From JAVBPA01 sp031549925 (GTDB taxonomy: Bacteria > Bacillota > Clostridia > Oscillospirales > CAG-272), in contig JAVBPA010000119.1 in NCBI GenBank assembly GCA_031549925.1, positions 1 to 35,653 on the forward strand: a stretch of 35,653 nt of DNA, given 5' to 3'. The notes below the pieces were generated by a model. That model saw only the letters and a program-made list of their open reading frames with translations. It was not told the origin of the DNA and ran no database searches. A program made the position numbers and the translations under genes. Shown here piece after piece: positions 8,868-16,703 of this stretch (its first letter is position 1; each line of letters opens with the position of its first letter).

Positions 8868-9293
8868 ATGAAATTCGGAGATAAATTAAAAGCGGCAAGA
8901 TTAAGCGCGGGTCTTACGCAAACACAGCTTGCTTCGCTTGTAAATTTAACAAAAAGAACAATAATTAATTATGAAACCGGAACATCATATCCGCGTGACA
9001 GAAAAATATATAACATTTTATCTGAATCTTTAAGAGTGGAGCTAAATTATCTGCTTACTGAAGATGAAGAATTTATAACTGAAGCAGGAAGCAAATACGG
9101 CAGCAGAGGCGAAAATGAAGCACGTGAATTACTAGCGAGAACTTCCGCTATGTTTGCGGGCGGAGATTTGGACGATAATGATAAACTTTCATTTTTACTT
9201 GAAATACAACAATTGTACTTACAATCGAAAGAAATAGCAAGAAAAAAATATACATCCAATAAGAATAAAAACAAAAGGAGTAAAAATGCCTGA
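8868..9293 (+). CDS. XRE-family helix-turn-helix transcriptional regulator
   Basis: A 141-residue DNA-binding protein. Residues 3-62 form a Cro/CI-type HTH: GDKLKAARLSAGLTQTQLAS, then LTKRTIINYETGTSYP with the recognition helix. The tail (about 85-141) is helical and ends in a Lys/Asn-rich stretch; no peptidase or sugar-binding domain is seen. A start ATG with AAAGG 11 bases upstream is clear. Its 3' end overlaps the next gene by 8 nt, so the HTH protein and the GyrI-like protein are made together. It is divergent from the alpha-galactosidase gene and may regulate that gene and itself. The regulated genes and ligand are not visible in the sequence. Confidence 0.88.
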   Translation: MKFGDKLKAARLSAGLTQTQLASLVNLTKRTIINYETGTSYPRDRKIYNILSESLRVELNYLLTEDEEFITEAGSKYGSRGENEARELLARTSAMFAGGDLDDNDKLSFLLEIQQLYLQSKEIARKKYTSNKNKNKRSKNA

Positions 9294-9816
9294 AGTTATA
9301 AAATGTTATAATCAAAAATTACCTGCAAATCGTTTTATAGGTAAAAAATACGGAGACAGTGACAGAGTAGGCGGTGGATTCGGCAGCCAATGGGGTGAAT
9401 GGTTTAATAACGGATGGTTTTCTATTGTTGAAAACTTAGCCGGTGATGATAAGTCATTAATCGAAAATTACGAAGATGCAAACGCTTATCTCGGTTATAT
9501 GAGATGGAAAGACGGAGAACCGTTTGAGTACTGGATTGGTATGTTTAAACCGGAAGGAACCGCAGTTCCTGAGGGATTTGAATTCATCGATATTCCCGAA
9601 AGTATGCTTGGCGTGGGATGGCTCTACGGACCTGAAAGCGATATATACGGCAAAGAGCATCTATGCGCCGAAAAATGCGTTGAAAACGGATATAAAATAA
9701 TTCCGGATGAAAAGGGTGCGTATTGGTTTTTTGAAAGGTATGTATGCCCGAGATTTACATCACCTGATGATAAAGGAAATTTAGTTTTGGATATCTGTCA
9801 TTTTATTGAAAAATAA
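9286..9816 (+). CDS. Stand-alone GyrI-like / effector-binding domain protein
   Basis: A 176-residue single-domain protein resembling the ligand-binding domain found at the C-terminus of AraC- and MerR-type regulators (GyrI/SOUL-like, Cass2-like fold). Supporting segments are GGFGSQWGEWF near 30-40, YMRWKDGEPFEYWIGMFKP, VPEGFEFIDIPESMLGVGWLYG and a closing beta strand DICHFIEK. It has no DNA-binding domain, signal peptide or membrane segment. AGGAG lies close before the ATG, inside the end of the XRE gene, and the 8-nt overlap indicates coupling. A reasonable inference is that it senses a small molecule and works with the XRE protein, or else acts as a binding or hydrolysing protein. A strong terminator follows at 9831. 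Confidence 0.72.
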   Translation: MPEVIKCYNQKLPANRFIGKKYGDSDRVGGGFGSQWGEWFNNGWFSIVENLAGDDKSLIENYEDANAYLGYMRWKDGEPFEYWIGMFKPEGTAVPEGFEFIDIPESMLGVGWLYGPESDIYGKEHLCAEKCVENGYKIIPDEKGAYWFFERYVCPRFTSPDDKGNLVLDICHFIEK

Positions 9817-9830
9817 ATATAATTAATAAT

Positions 9831-9868
9831 AAAAACATGGGACGTTTAATGCGTCTCTGTTTTTGTTT
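9831..9868 (+). terminator. Intrinsic terminator of the XRE/GyrI-like operon
   Basis: AAAAACATGGGACG and CGTCTCTGTTTTT form a stem of about 13 pairs with one bulged base and a short loop, followed by GTTT. It begins 14 bases after the stop codon. Confidence 0.85.
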
Positions 9869-10015
9869 GCAAAGAATATATTTTTGCGAAATTATAAAAT
9901 TCCCAAAACTCTGATTTAAAATATTTTATTAAATACAGATGATTACAAATGCCGGATATAAATAAATACAAAATTATTTTATTATATTGTCAAAAAAATT
10001 GTTTACAAAAAGATT

Positions 10016-10044
10016 TTGACAGTGTATTAAATATATGCTATAAT
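10016..10044 (+). promoter_or_regulatory. Consensus sigma-A promoter of the ruv operon
   Basis: TTGACA (10016-10021), 17-base spacer, TGC-TATAAT (-10 at 10039-10044). All hexamer positions and the extended -10 match consensus. It is the only strong promoter seen before the long plus-strand gene run starting with ruvC. No LexA-like operator was recognised next to it. Confidence 0.82.
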
Positions 10045-10121
10045 GTGTCGTTAATATATGTTTTTTATTTGTTTTTTTATAAAACAATAATTTAATTCTC
10101 AGATAAAAATTTAATATATTT

Positions 10122-10172
10122 TTTTTATTGATATAAAGTTTTTATTAATATAAAGTTTTTATTGATATAAAG
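10122..10172 (+). repeat. 17-bp tandem repeat, 3 units, in the ruvC leader
   Basis: Three head-to-tail copies of TTTTTATTGATATAAAG at 10122-10138, 10139-10155 and 10156-10172; the middle copy has A for G at unit position 9. The array ends 20 bases before the ruvC ATG and occupies the place where a ribosome site would normally be. Confidence 0.9.
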
Positions 10173-10192
10173 ATTGTTGGTTATATTTATAA

Positions 10193-10711
10193 ATGATTAT
10201 AATTGGAATTGATCCGGGTTTAGCTATAGTCGGTTATGGTGTTGTAGAATATAAATCATCGCATTTTACAACTCTTGCCATGGGAGCGATAACGACTCCG
10301 GCAGGAATGGAAACAGCAGAAAGACTTTATAATATATACATAGATTTGGATAATATTATAAAAATGTACAACCCAAAAGATATTGCTATAGAAGAATTAT
10401 TTTTTAACACAAACCAAAAAACAGCTATTACAGTAGCCGAAGCACGCGGTGTTATTTTATTATGTGCAAAGCAACATAATGTAAATATATATGAATATAC
10501 TCCTCTTCAGGTAAAACAATCGGTTGTCGGCTACGGAAGAGCGGAAAAAAAGCAAGTTATTGAAATGACAAAGCTTATTTTAAACTTGAAAACTACGCCG
10601 AAACTCGATGATACAGCCGATGCGCTGGCAATTGCTATATGCCATGCTCATTCAGCTCCTTCGGTTGATAAAATGAATAAAATTAAAGAACTTTCTAAAT
10701 TGAATAAATAA
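10193..10711 (+). CDS. ruvC: Crossover junction endodeoxyribonuclease RuvC
   Basis: A 172-residue Holliday-junction resolvase, which cuts four-way junctions symmetrically as a dimer and works with RuvAB. The RNase H-like acidic centre is intact: D7 in IGIDPG, E67 in IEELFF, D140 and D143 in DDTADALAIAICH. The length is normal for the family. The ATG at 10193 gives the correct MIIIGIDPG start, but there is no proper Shine-Dalgarno site in front (only GTTGG some 15 bases upstream, next to the 17-bp array). It is the first gene of ruvC-ruvA-ruvB; ruvA follows after 25 bases. Confidence 0.97.
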   Translation: MIIIGIDPGLAIVGYGVVEYKSSHFTTLAMGAITTPAGMETAERLYNIYIDLDNIIKMYNPKDIAIEELFFNTNQKTAITVAEARGVILLCAKQHNVNIYEYTPLQVKQSVVGYGRAEKKQVIEMTKLILNLKTTPKLDDTADALAIAICHAHSAPSVDKMNKIKELSKLNK

Positions 10712-10736
10712 TATACATTAAAAATGGAGATTTTAT

Positions 10737-11345
10737 ATGTTTTATCATATAAGAGGAGAACTTGTTTTAACAGAAGCTTCTTCCGCTGTTATAGATTGTG
10801 CGGGAGTTGGATATAAGCTTACTGTCAGCGGAAATACTTTGGGAGCTCTAGCTTCAAAAAACGGACAGCAGGTAAAACTATATACTCATTTGGCAGTACG
10901 TGAGGACGGAGTGGAACTGTACGGATTTTTTTCGCTAGCCGAACTTTCCGCTTTCCGTATGCTTATAACAGTTTCAGGGGTAGGGCCGAAAGCCGCTATG
11001 TCGGTATTATCATTTTTGACACCCGAAAAATTTGCCGTAGCGGTAACCATGAATGATACAAAGCTGTTATCAAAAACGCCCGGAGTAGGACCAAAAACAT
11101 CTGCCAGAATTATTTTGGAATTAAAAGATAAAATTTCAAAAGAGTTCGGTTCCTCCGAAATTTCTTCTGATGAAATATTAATTATGGGAGAACCGAACAA
11201 TAAATTAGCAGACGCGCAAAATACATTGCTTGTACTAGGTTATACAAGATCAGAAACTATTTCTGTTTTAAGAAAAGTAGATACCGAAAATTTAGGTCTC
11301 GAAGAAATTATCAAAGAATCACTCAAAAGGCTGATGAAAAATTAA
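10737..11345 (+). CDS. ruvA: Holliday junction branch migration protein RuvA
   Basis: A 202-residue junction-binding protein that forms tetramers on four-way DNA and loads RuvB. The N-terminal OB fold starts FYHIRGELV. The two helix-hairpin-helix motifs are seen as VSGVGPKAAMSVLS (near 80-93) and PGVGPKTSARIILELKDK (near 115-132). The C-terminal RuvB-binding domain follows (NTLLVLGYTRSE). The ATG has GGAG about nine bases upstream. The next gene, ruvB, begins 35 bases after its stop. Confidence 0.97.
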   Translation: MFYHIRGELVLTEASSAVIDCAGVGYKLTVSGNTLGALASKNGQQVKLYTHLAVREDGVELYGFFSLAELSAFRMLITVSGVGPKAAMSVLSFLTPEKFAVAVTMNDTKLLSKTPGVGPKTSARIILELKDKISKEFGSSEISSDEILIMGEPNNKLADAQNTLLVLGYTRSETISVLRKVDTENLGLEEIIKESLKRLMKN

Positions 11346-11380
11346 ATAATTGAAATATTATTTTATGTGGGAGCGATATA

Positions 11381-12442
11381 ATGATAAATGAAACCGATTA
11401 TGATAATAGAATAGTTTCTTCAGCAGTATCTGAAGAAGACCGTGACGCCGATTTTTCTCTGCGTCCTAAAACTCTCTCGGATGATGAATACATAGGACAG
11501 CAAAAAGTAAAAGAAAATTTGCGTGTTTTTATAGAAGCTGCTAAAATCAGAGGCGAAACTCTTGATCATGTTTTATTATACGGCCCACCCGGATTAGGTA
11601 AAACAACTCTCGCCGCAATTATTGCCAATGAAATGAATGTTAATATTAAAGTTACAAGCGGACCAGCAATTGAAAAAATGGGAGATCTTGCGGCTTTGTT
11701 AACCAATTTATCAGAAGGCGATGTTTTATTTATAGATGAAATTCATCGTTTGCAGCGTTCTGTTGAAGAAATATTATATCCGGCTATGGAAGATTACGCA
11801 CTGGATTTTATTATCGGCAAAGGCCCCTCCGCCAGAAGCCTGCGTATAAATCTGCCGAAATTTACTTTGATAGGCGCAACAACAAGAGCCGGTCAGCTTT
11901 CAACTCCGCTTAGAGACCGTTTTGGCGTTCTTTTAAAATTGGAATTATATAATCCGGAAGAATTATCTAAAATTGTAACGCGTTCCGCCGGTATACTCGG
12001 AATTGATATTGATTTGAGCGGAGCGGATGAAATAGCTTCAAGATCCCGCGGTACACCCCGTGTCGCCAACCGTTTATTAAAAAGAATACGTGATTTCGCC
12101 CAAGTACACGGAAACGGAAAGATAAACAAAGATATATCAAATTACGCGCTTGACAAATTGGAAATAGATCAGCTCGGACTTGACAATACAGACAGAAAAA
12201 TGCTTGAAATTATCATTAAAATATATGACGGAGGCCCTGTGGGACTTGACACTCTGGCGGCTACTGTAGGTGAGGAATCGATTACTATCGAGGATGTATA
12301 CGAACCTTATTTAATGCAGATAGGTTATTTGAACAGAACACCGCGGGGAAGATGCGTCACTAAACTGGCTTATGATCATGTGGGAATAAAATATAAAGGC
12401 GGAGAGGAACAGGAAGCTGTTCAGCAATCATTATTTAATTAA
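11381..12442 (+). CDS. ruvB: Holliday junction branch migration helicase RuvB
   Basis: A 353-residue AAA+ hexameric motor that drives branch migration with RuvA. Walker A GPPGLGKT (68-75), Walker B FIDEIH (118-123), sensor 1 IGATTRAG, arginine-finger region PLRDRFGV and a C-terminal winged-helix domain (LDTLAATVGEESITIEDVYEPYL, then TPRGR) are all present. The first 25 residues, before the conserved LRPKTLSDDEYIGQ, are a short extension as in other Clostridia. GGGAG lies just before the ATG. It completes the ruvCAB cluster. Confidence 0.98.
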   Translation: MINETDYDNRIVSSAVSEEDRDADFSLRPKTLSDDEYIGQQKVKENLRVFIEAAKIRGETLDHVLLYGPPGLGKTTLAAIIANEMNVNIKVTSGPAIEKMGDLAALLTNLSEGDVLFIDEIHRLQRSVEEILYPAMEDYALDFIIGKGPSARSLRINLPKFTLIGATTRAGQLSTPLRDRFGVLLKLELYNPEELSKIVTRSAGILGIDIDLSGADEIASRSRGTPRVANRLLKRIRDFAQVHGNGKINKDISNYALDKLEIDQLGLDNTDRKMLEIIIKIYDGGPVGLDTLAATVGEESITIEDVYEPYLMQIGYLNRTPRGRCVTKLAYDHVGIKYKGGEEQEAVQQSLFN

Positions 12443-12476
12443 AATATAAAGTATAAAGTATTATATAGGTATTAAT

Positions 12477-13343
12477 GTGTGGATATCGGATAAATGGCAA
12501 GATTACGAGTTAATCGGAGCATCGGACGGAGAACGGCTTGAAAGATGGGGTAAGTATATAACTATCCGCCCTGATCCTCAAATAATATGGAAAAATCAAA
12601 AAAAACATCCTGCTTGGAAAAAAGCGGATGCGGTTTATTCAAGATCATCTTCCGGAGGAGGAGCATGGTCGGAATACCGCTTACCCGAAAGCTGGAATAT
12701 TTCATACAACAATTTAAAATTTATAATACGTCCCACGGGCTTTAAACATACCGGATTGTTTCCGGAACAGGCGGTCAATTGGGAATGGATTATATCAAAA
12801 ATTAAAAATTCCGGAAGAAATATAAAAGTATTGAATTTATTCGCTTATACAGGAGCGGCAACTATAGCCGCCGCTTCCGCCGGAGCCAGCGTATGTCACA
12901 TTGACGCTGCGCGCGCAATGGTTGAGCAAGCTAAAAAGAATGCGGAATTATCGGGCTTTTTGGATGCTCCGGTACGCTGGATAACAGAAGACTGTAAAAA
13001 ATTCGTAGAACGTGAAATTAAAAGAGGGAACAAATACGACGCAATAATTATGGATCCCCCCTCTTACGGAAGAGGTCCTTCGGGTGAGATTTGGAAATTA
13101 GAAGATAATATATATGATTTTGCGGTTCTTTGCAGTCTTGTTTTATCTGATTCACCTTTGTTTGTGCTGATAAATTCATATACAACAGGATTATCGCCAT
13201 CGGTTATGAGTTATATTTTAAATGTCGTAATTAAACCAAAATTCGGAGGTTTCGTTTCGTCAGACGAACTCGGTTTATCCGTCACCGAAACCGGTTGCTG
13301 TATACCGTGCGGTTCTGCGGCGAGATGGGAATCCGATAAATAA
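12477..13343 (+). CDS. Class I SAM-dependent methyltransferase, RlmI-like (COG1092 type)
   Basis: A 288-residue methyltransferase. The SAM-binding motif I is VLNLFAYTGAATIAAASAGA (near 118-137), followed by the acidic ribose-binding strand VCHIDAARAMVEQAKKNAELSG, and the catalytic motif IIMDPPSYGRGP. This pattern is that of the RlmI/RlmL rRNA cytosine or guanine methyltransferase group, but the N-terminal PUA domain of RlmI is absent and replaced by about 90 residues (DGERLERWGKYITIRPDPQIIW). The start is GTG at 12477, since AGG lies seven bases upstream and the ATG at 12475 is in another frame. It follows ruvB by 34 bases and precedes the ECF genes, so it is probably in the same long transcript. 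The substrate is likely rRNA but unproven. Confidence 0.83.
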   Translation: MWISDKWQDYELIGASDGERLERWGKYITIRPDPQIIWKNQKKHPAWKKADAVYSRSSSGGGAWSEYRLPESWNISYNNLKFIIRPTGFKHTGLFPEQAVNWEWIISKIKNSGRNIKVLNLFAYTGAATIAAASAGASVCHIDAARAMVEQAKKNAELSGFLDAPVRWITEDCKKFVEREIKRGNKYDAIIMDPPSYGRGPSGEIWKLEDNIYDFAVLCSLVLSDSPLFVLINSYTTGLSPSVMSYILNVVIKPKFGGFVSSDELGLSVTETGCCIPCGSAARWESDK

Positions 13344-13390
13344 ACATGTTAAATATAAAAAAATATTCTAAATAATACAAGGTATTAAAA

Positions 13391-14269
13391 TTGAGTGAAA
13401 ATAATTCATTACAACCTTTTATATCGATAAAAAATGTATCCTTTTCATATGCAAATGAAAATAATGAACATGACAGTATACCTGTTATAAATAACATCAG
13501 TTTGGATATAGAACGCGGTTCTTTTATTGCCATACTCGGGCACAACGGTTCAGGTAAATCAACCCTTGCAAAATTACTTAACTATATATTGATACCGAAC
13601 AGCGGAAGTATAGTAATAGATGGTTTTGACATAACAAACCCGAATATAACTGAAGACGATGTGTATAATATCAGACGTAATATCGGTATGGTTTTCCAAA
13701 ATCCGGACAACCAGTTAGTTGCTACAATAGTCGAAGAGGATATAGCGTTCGGTCCTGAAAATTTAGGGATCGAATCGAACGAAATAAGGAAAAGAGTAGA
13801 TGATGCTCTTGCCATTGTAGGTATGACTCAATATGCGCGTCATTCACCCCATCAGCTTTCCGGAGGTCAAAAACAGCGTATCGCAATAGCCGGTATTATA
13901 GCCATGCTTCCGAAATGTATAATTTTCGATGAATCGACAGCTATGCTTGATCCTTCCGGGAGAAGCGAAGTTATGGAAACTATCGAAAAATTAAACAGAG
14001 AAAAGGGAATTACAGTATTGCATATCACCCACAATATGAACGAAGCTATACGTGCGGACAGAGTTATCGTTATAAACGACGGCAATATATTTTTAGACGG
14101 TACACCGCTTGAAGTTTTTTCAAATGTCGAATTATTGCAAAGTGTAGGTCTTGATGTCCCGCAGGTAACCGAATTAATGTTCAGGCTGAAAAGCGAGGGA
14201 ATTGATATTCCGTCAAATATTATAAATCATGGGGAATGTGCGGAAATATTATATAAATTATTATCATGA
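13391..14269 (+). CDS. ecfA1: Energy-coupling factor transporter ATPase EcfA1
   Basis: A 292-residue ATPase subunit of the ECF vitamin/micronutrient uptake machinery. Walker A GHNGSGKS (50-57), Q-loop MVFQNPDNQLVA, signature LSGGQKQRIAIAG, Walker B CIIFDESTAMLDP and switch His in HITHN are intact. FDESTAMLDP is typical of EcfA1. The start is TTG at 13391 with AAGG eight bases upstream. Its ATGA end overlaps ecfA2 by 4 nt. No substrate-binding S component is encoded nearby, so this is a group II (shared) module that serves S proteins encoded elsewhere. Confidence 0.94.
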   Translation: MSENNSLQPFISIKNVSFSYANENNEHDSIPVINNISLDIERGSFIAILGHNGSGKSTLAKLLNYILIPNSGSIVIDGFDITNPNITEDDVYNIRRNIGMVFQNPDNQLVATIVEEDIAFGPENLGIESNEIRKRVDDALAIVGMTQYARHSPHQLSGGQKQRIAIAGIIAMLPKCIIFDESTAMLDPSGRSEVMETIEKLNREKGITVLHITHNMNEAIRADRVIVINDGNIFLDGTPLEVFSNVELLQSVGLDVPQVTELMFRLKSEGIDIPSNIINHGECAEILYKLLS

Positions 14270-15132
14270 CAAAAATAGAATTAAAAAATGTATCATATGT
14301 ATACGGCAGCGGAACTCCTTTTGAAAAAAAGGCTCTTGACAATATATCGCTGCAATTTGAAGAAGGCATTATAACGGGACTTATGGGGCATACCGGTTCC
14401 GGAAAATCGACTTTAATACAATTATTAAACGGACTGAATAAACCGAATTCGGGAAATATATATATAAATGACACTGATATTTGGGTTGATCCTAAAAAAA
14501 TCAGCAGTGTGAGATTTAATGTCGGACTAGTTTTTCAGTACCCGGAATATCAGTTGTTTGAGGAAACCGTAGAACGTGATATTGCATACGGACCTGCTAA
14601 TATGGGGCTTGACGCGGCTGAAATTGAAAGGCGTGTATCGGAATCGATAATATTTTGCGGCCTTGATGATAACATCAGAAAAAAATCTCCTTTCGAACTA
14701 TCCGGAGGACAAAAACGCAGAGTTGCAATTGCCGGAATTATGGCAATGGAACCCGATGTTTTGGTACTTGACGAACCGGCGGCAGGGCTTGATCCTATGG
14801 GCAGGGAAGAGATATTGGGCGGTATATGGTCATATCAGCGGAGAAGAAAAAGCACTGTTATAATCGTCAGCCATTCAATGGAGGATATGGCGAAGTACAC
14901 CGATAGAATAGTAGTTATGAATCAAGCGAAAGTATTTATGCAGGGAACATGTTCTGAAATATTCGGAAAATCAGAAGAACTGATTTCTGTTGGTCTTGAT
15001 GTGCCGCAGATAACATCGCTTATGCACATGCTGAAAAATATGGGATGCGATATACGAGATGACATATTTACGGTTGATTCGGCTGTTGATGAAATAATTA
15101 ACAAGATAAAACGCGATAGCAATAGGAGGTAA
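14266..15132 (+). CDS. ecfA2: Energy-coupling factor transporter ATPase EcfA2
   Basis: A 288-residue partner ATPase that forms the EcfA1A2 heterodimer under EcfT. Walker A GHTGSGKS, Q-loop LVFQYPEYQLFEETV, signature LSGGQKRRVAIAG and Walker B VLVLDEPAAGLDPMG are intact, with HSMEDMAKY for the switch His. LDEPAAGLDP is typical of EcfA2. The ATG overlaps the ecfA1 stop by 4 nt, implying coupled synthesis, and AGGAGG for ecfT lies inside its last codons. Confidence 0.94.
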   Translation: MTKIELKNVSYVYGSGTPFEKKALDNISLQFEEGIITGLMGHTGSGKSTLIQLLNGLNKPNSGNIYINDTDIWVDPKKISSVRFNVGLVFQYPEYQLFEETVERDIAYGPANMGLDAAEIERRVSESIIFCGLDDNIRKKSPFELSGGQKRRVAIAGIMAMEPDVLVLDEPAAGLDPMGREEILGGIWSYQRRRKSTVIIVSHSMEDMAKYTDRIVVMNQAKVFMQGTCSEIFGKSEELISVGLDVPQITSLMHMLKNMGCDIRDDIFTVDSAVDEIINKIKRDSNRR

Positions 15133-15141
15133 AATAAAGCT

Positions 15142-15963
15142 TTGTTGAAAGATATAACACTCGGACAATATTTCCCGGGTGACTCTCCTATGCATAAATT
15201 AGATCCCAGAATTAAAATAATTATGACTGTATTATATATAACCGCAATATTTTTAGCCAAAAGCGTTATGAGCTTTATATTTATCATTATTTTTACTTTT
15301 TTGATTATATTAATCAGCGGAATACCTTTTAAAATTATATTAAAAAGTTTAAAACCGCTTTTTCTAATAATACTTTTCACCGTCATAATAAATATTTTTT
15401 GGACACAGGGAGAAACTTTAATAGTCCATTTTTATTTTATAAACATATATCTCGAAGGCGTTATATACGCTGTATTGATGATAGTAAGGATATCTGTTCT
15501 TATTGCCGGAACCGGTGTAGTTTTAACTTATACAACCTCTCCGATAAATTTAACGGAGGGGATTGAACGTTTATTAAATCCTTTAAAAAAGATTAAAATT
15601 CCCGTACATGAATTTGCGATGATGATGACTATTGCGCTAAGATTTATTCCTACGATAATCGAAGAAACCGAAAAAATAATGAATGCTCAAAAAGCACGCG
15701 GAGCGGATTTTACAAACGGTAATCTTATCAAGAGAGCCAAAGCTTTAATTCCGATTTTAATACCCCTTTTCATATCAGCTTTCCGGCGTGCCGACGAACT
15801 CGCGACCGCTATGGAATGCCGCTGTTACCGGGGAGGAGATAAGAGAACGCGTATGAAACAGCTTCATCTTGTAAAAGGAGATTTTATAGCCGTTTTCTTA
15901 TTCATATCCGCAGGTGTTTTAATCGTTTTATTCAATATATATTTTCCGATTTATAAAATATGA
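15142..15963 (+). CDS. ecfT: Energy-coupling factor transporter transmembrane protein EcfT
   Basis: A 273-residue integral membrane scaffold of the ECF transporter. The family opening GDSPMHKLDPRIKI is followed by several membrane segments (about 25-125 and 240-268) and the two coupling-helix motifs that contact the ATPases: QKARGAD and CRCYRGGDKRT. No ATG is available; TTG at 15142 (or the adjacent TTG at 15145) is the start, with AGGAGG 12 bases before it (15124-15129). Its ATGA end overlaps truA by 4 nt, a gene order (ecfA1-ecfA2-ecfT-truA) common in Bacillota. Confidence 0.94.
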   Translation: MLKDITLGQYFPGDSPMHKLDPRIKIIMTVLYITAIFLAKSVMSFIFIIIFTFLIILISGIPFKIILKSLKPLFLIILFTVIINIFWTQGETLIVHFYFINIYLEGVIYAVLMIVRISVLIAGTGVVLTYTTSPINLTEGIERLLNPLKKIKIPVHEFAMMMTIALRFIPTIIEETEKIMNAQKARGADFTNGNLIKRAKALIPILIPLFISAFRRADELATAMECRCYRGGDKRTRMKQLHLVKGDFIAVFLFISAGVLIVLFNIYFPIYKI

Positions 15964-16703
15964 TTCTCTTGAAAATTAGTTTTCTCGGTACAAATTATAA
16001 CGGATTTCAATATCAGGAAAACGGCATAACTATTCAGCAGCGTTTAATGGAAGCGGCTAGAAAATTATTCGGTTCTCCTTGCAAAATAACAGGATGCAGC
16101 AGAACGGACGCGGGAGTTCATGCAAACGAATATTATTGTACTCTTGAAACTTCTGACGGGTGCAATAATATCCCTCTGCAAAATATTACTCATGCGATGA
16201 ACCGTTATTTACCGCATGATATAACCGTTCATTCGGTTTTTTATGTTTCTTCTGATTTCAATCCCCGTTTCCTTGCGAAAAAAAAAGAATATTTATATAA
16301 AATATGGAACAGTAAAACAAGAAACTCTTTCCTTATTGACCGTGCGTATCATATTGATCATCCTTTATATACAGAGCCTATGAATAAAGCTGCTTTTAAT
16401 ATATGCGGCCAACATGATTTTACTTCATTCGCGGCTATAGATAAATCAAGAAAATCCGAAAACAATGTACGGACTGTATATAGCTGCGATATCTCAAAAA
16501 ATGATGAATTTATCGATATATTTGTTTGCGGCGACGGTTTTTTATATAATATGGTTCGTATTATAATAGGCACTTTGATTTACGTTTCCGACGGAAAAAT
16601 AAAACCGGAGGATATTCCCGATATTATAAACCGCCGTGATAGAAAAAACGCCGGGCCTACAGTTCCCGCACACGGATTATATTTAAATAAGGTGATTTAT
16701 TAA
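15960..16703 (+). CDS. truA: tRNA pseudouridine(38-40) synthase TruA
   Basis: A 247-residue enzyme that isomerises uridines 38-40 in the tRNA anticodon stem. The catalytic Asp is D50 in GCSRTDAGVHANEY. Other family segments are YNGFQYQENG at the start, FNPRFLAKKKEYLYKIWN, HDFTSFAA and GDGFLYNMVRIIIGTL. The length is normal. The ATG overlaps the ecfT stop by 4 nt, and its own stop overlaps the next start by one base, so translation is tightly coupled through this stretch. Confidence 0.97.
   Translation: MILLKISFLGTNYNGFQYQENGITIQQRLMEAARKLFGSPCKITGCSRTDAGVHANEYYCTLETSDGCNNIPLQNITHAMNRYLPHDITVHSVFYVSSDFNPRFLAKKKEYLYKIWNSKTRNSFLIDRAYHIDHPLYTEPMNKAAFNICGQHDFTSFAAIDKSRKSENNVRTVYSCDISKNDEFIDIFVCGDGFLYNMVRIIIGTLIYVSDGKIKPEDIPDIINRRDRKNAGPTVPAHGLYLNKVIY

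Larger units (their letters stand above)
9817..10192. other. Intergenic region before ruvC
   Basis: A 376-base AT-rich gap without a gene. In order it contains the terminator of the XRE/GyrI-like operon, an AT-rich stretch with nothing recognisable (9869-10015), a consensus promoter and a leader of about 140 nt with a 17-bp tandem array directly before ruvC. Confidence 0.7.

Noticed and set aside
14922..15386. Minus-strand frame of 154 residues across the ecfA2-ecfT junction
   Set aside because: It lies antisense to two well-supported genes, has no ribosome site and has no recognisable domain; it is a shadow of low-GC coding.
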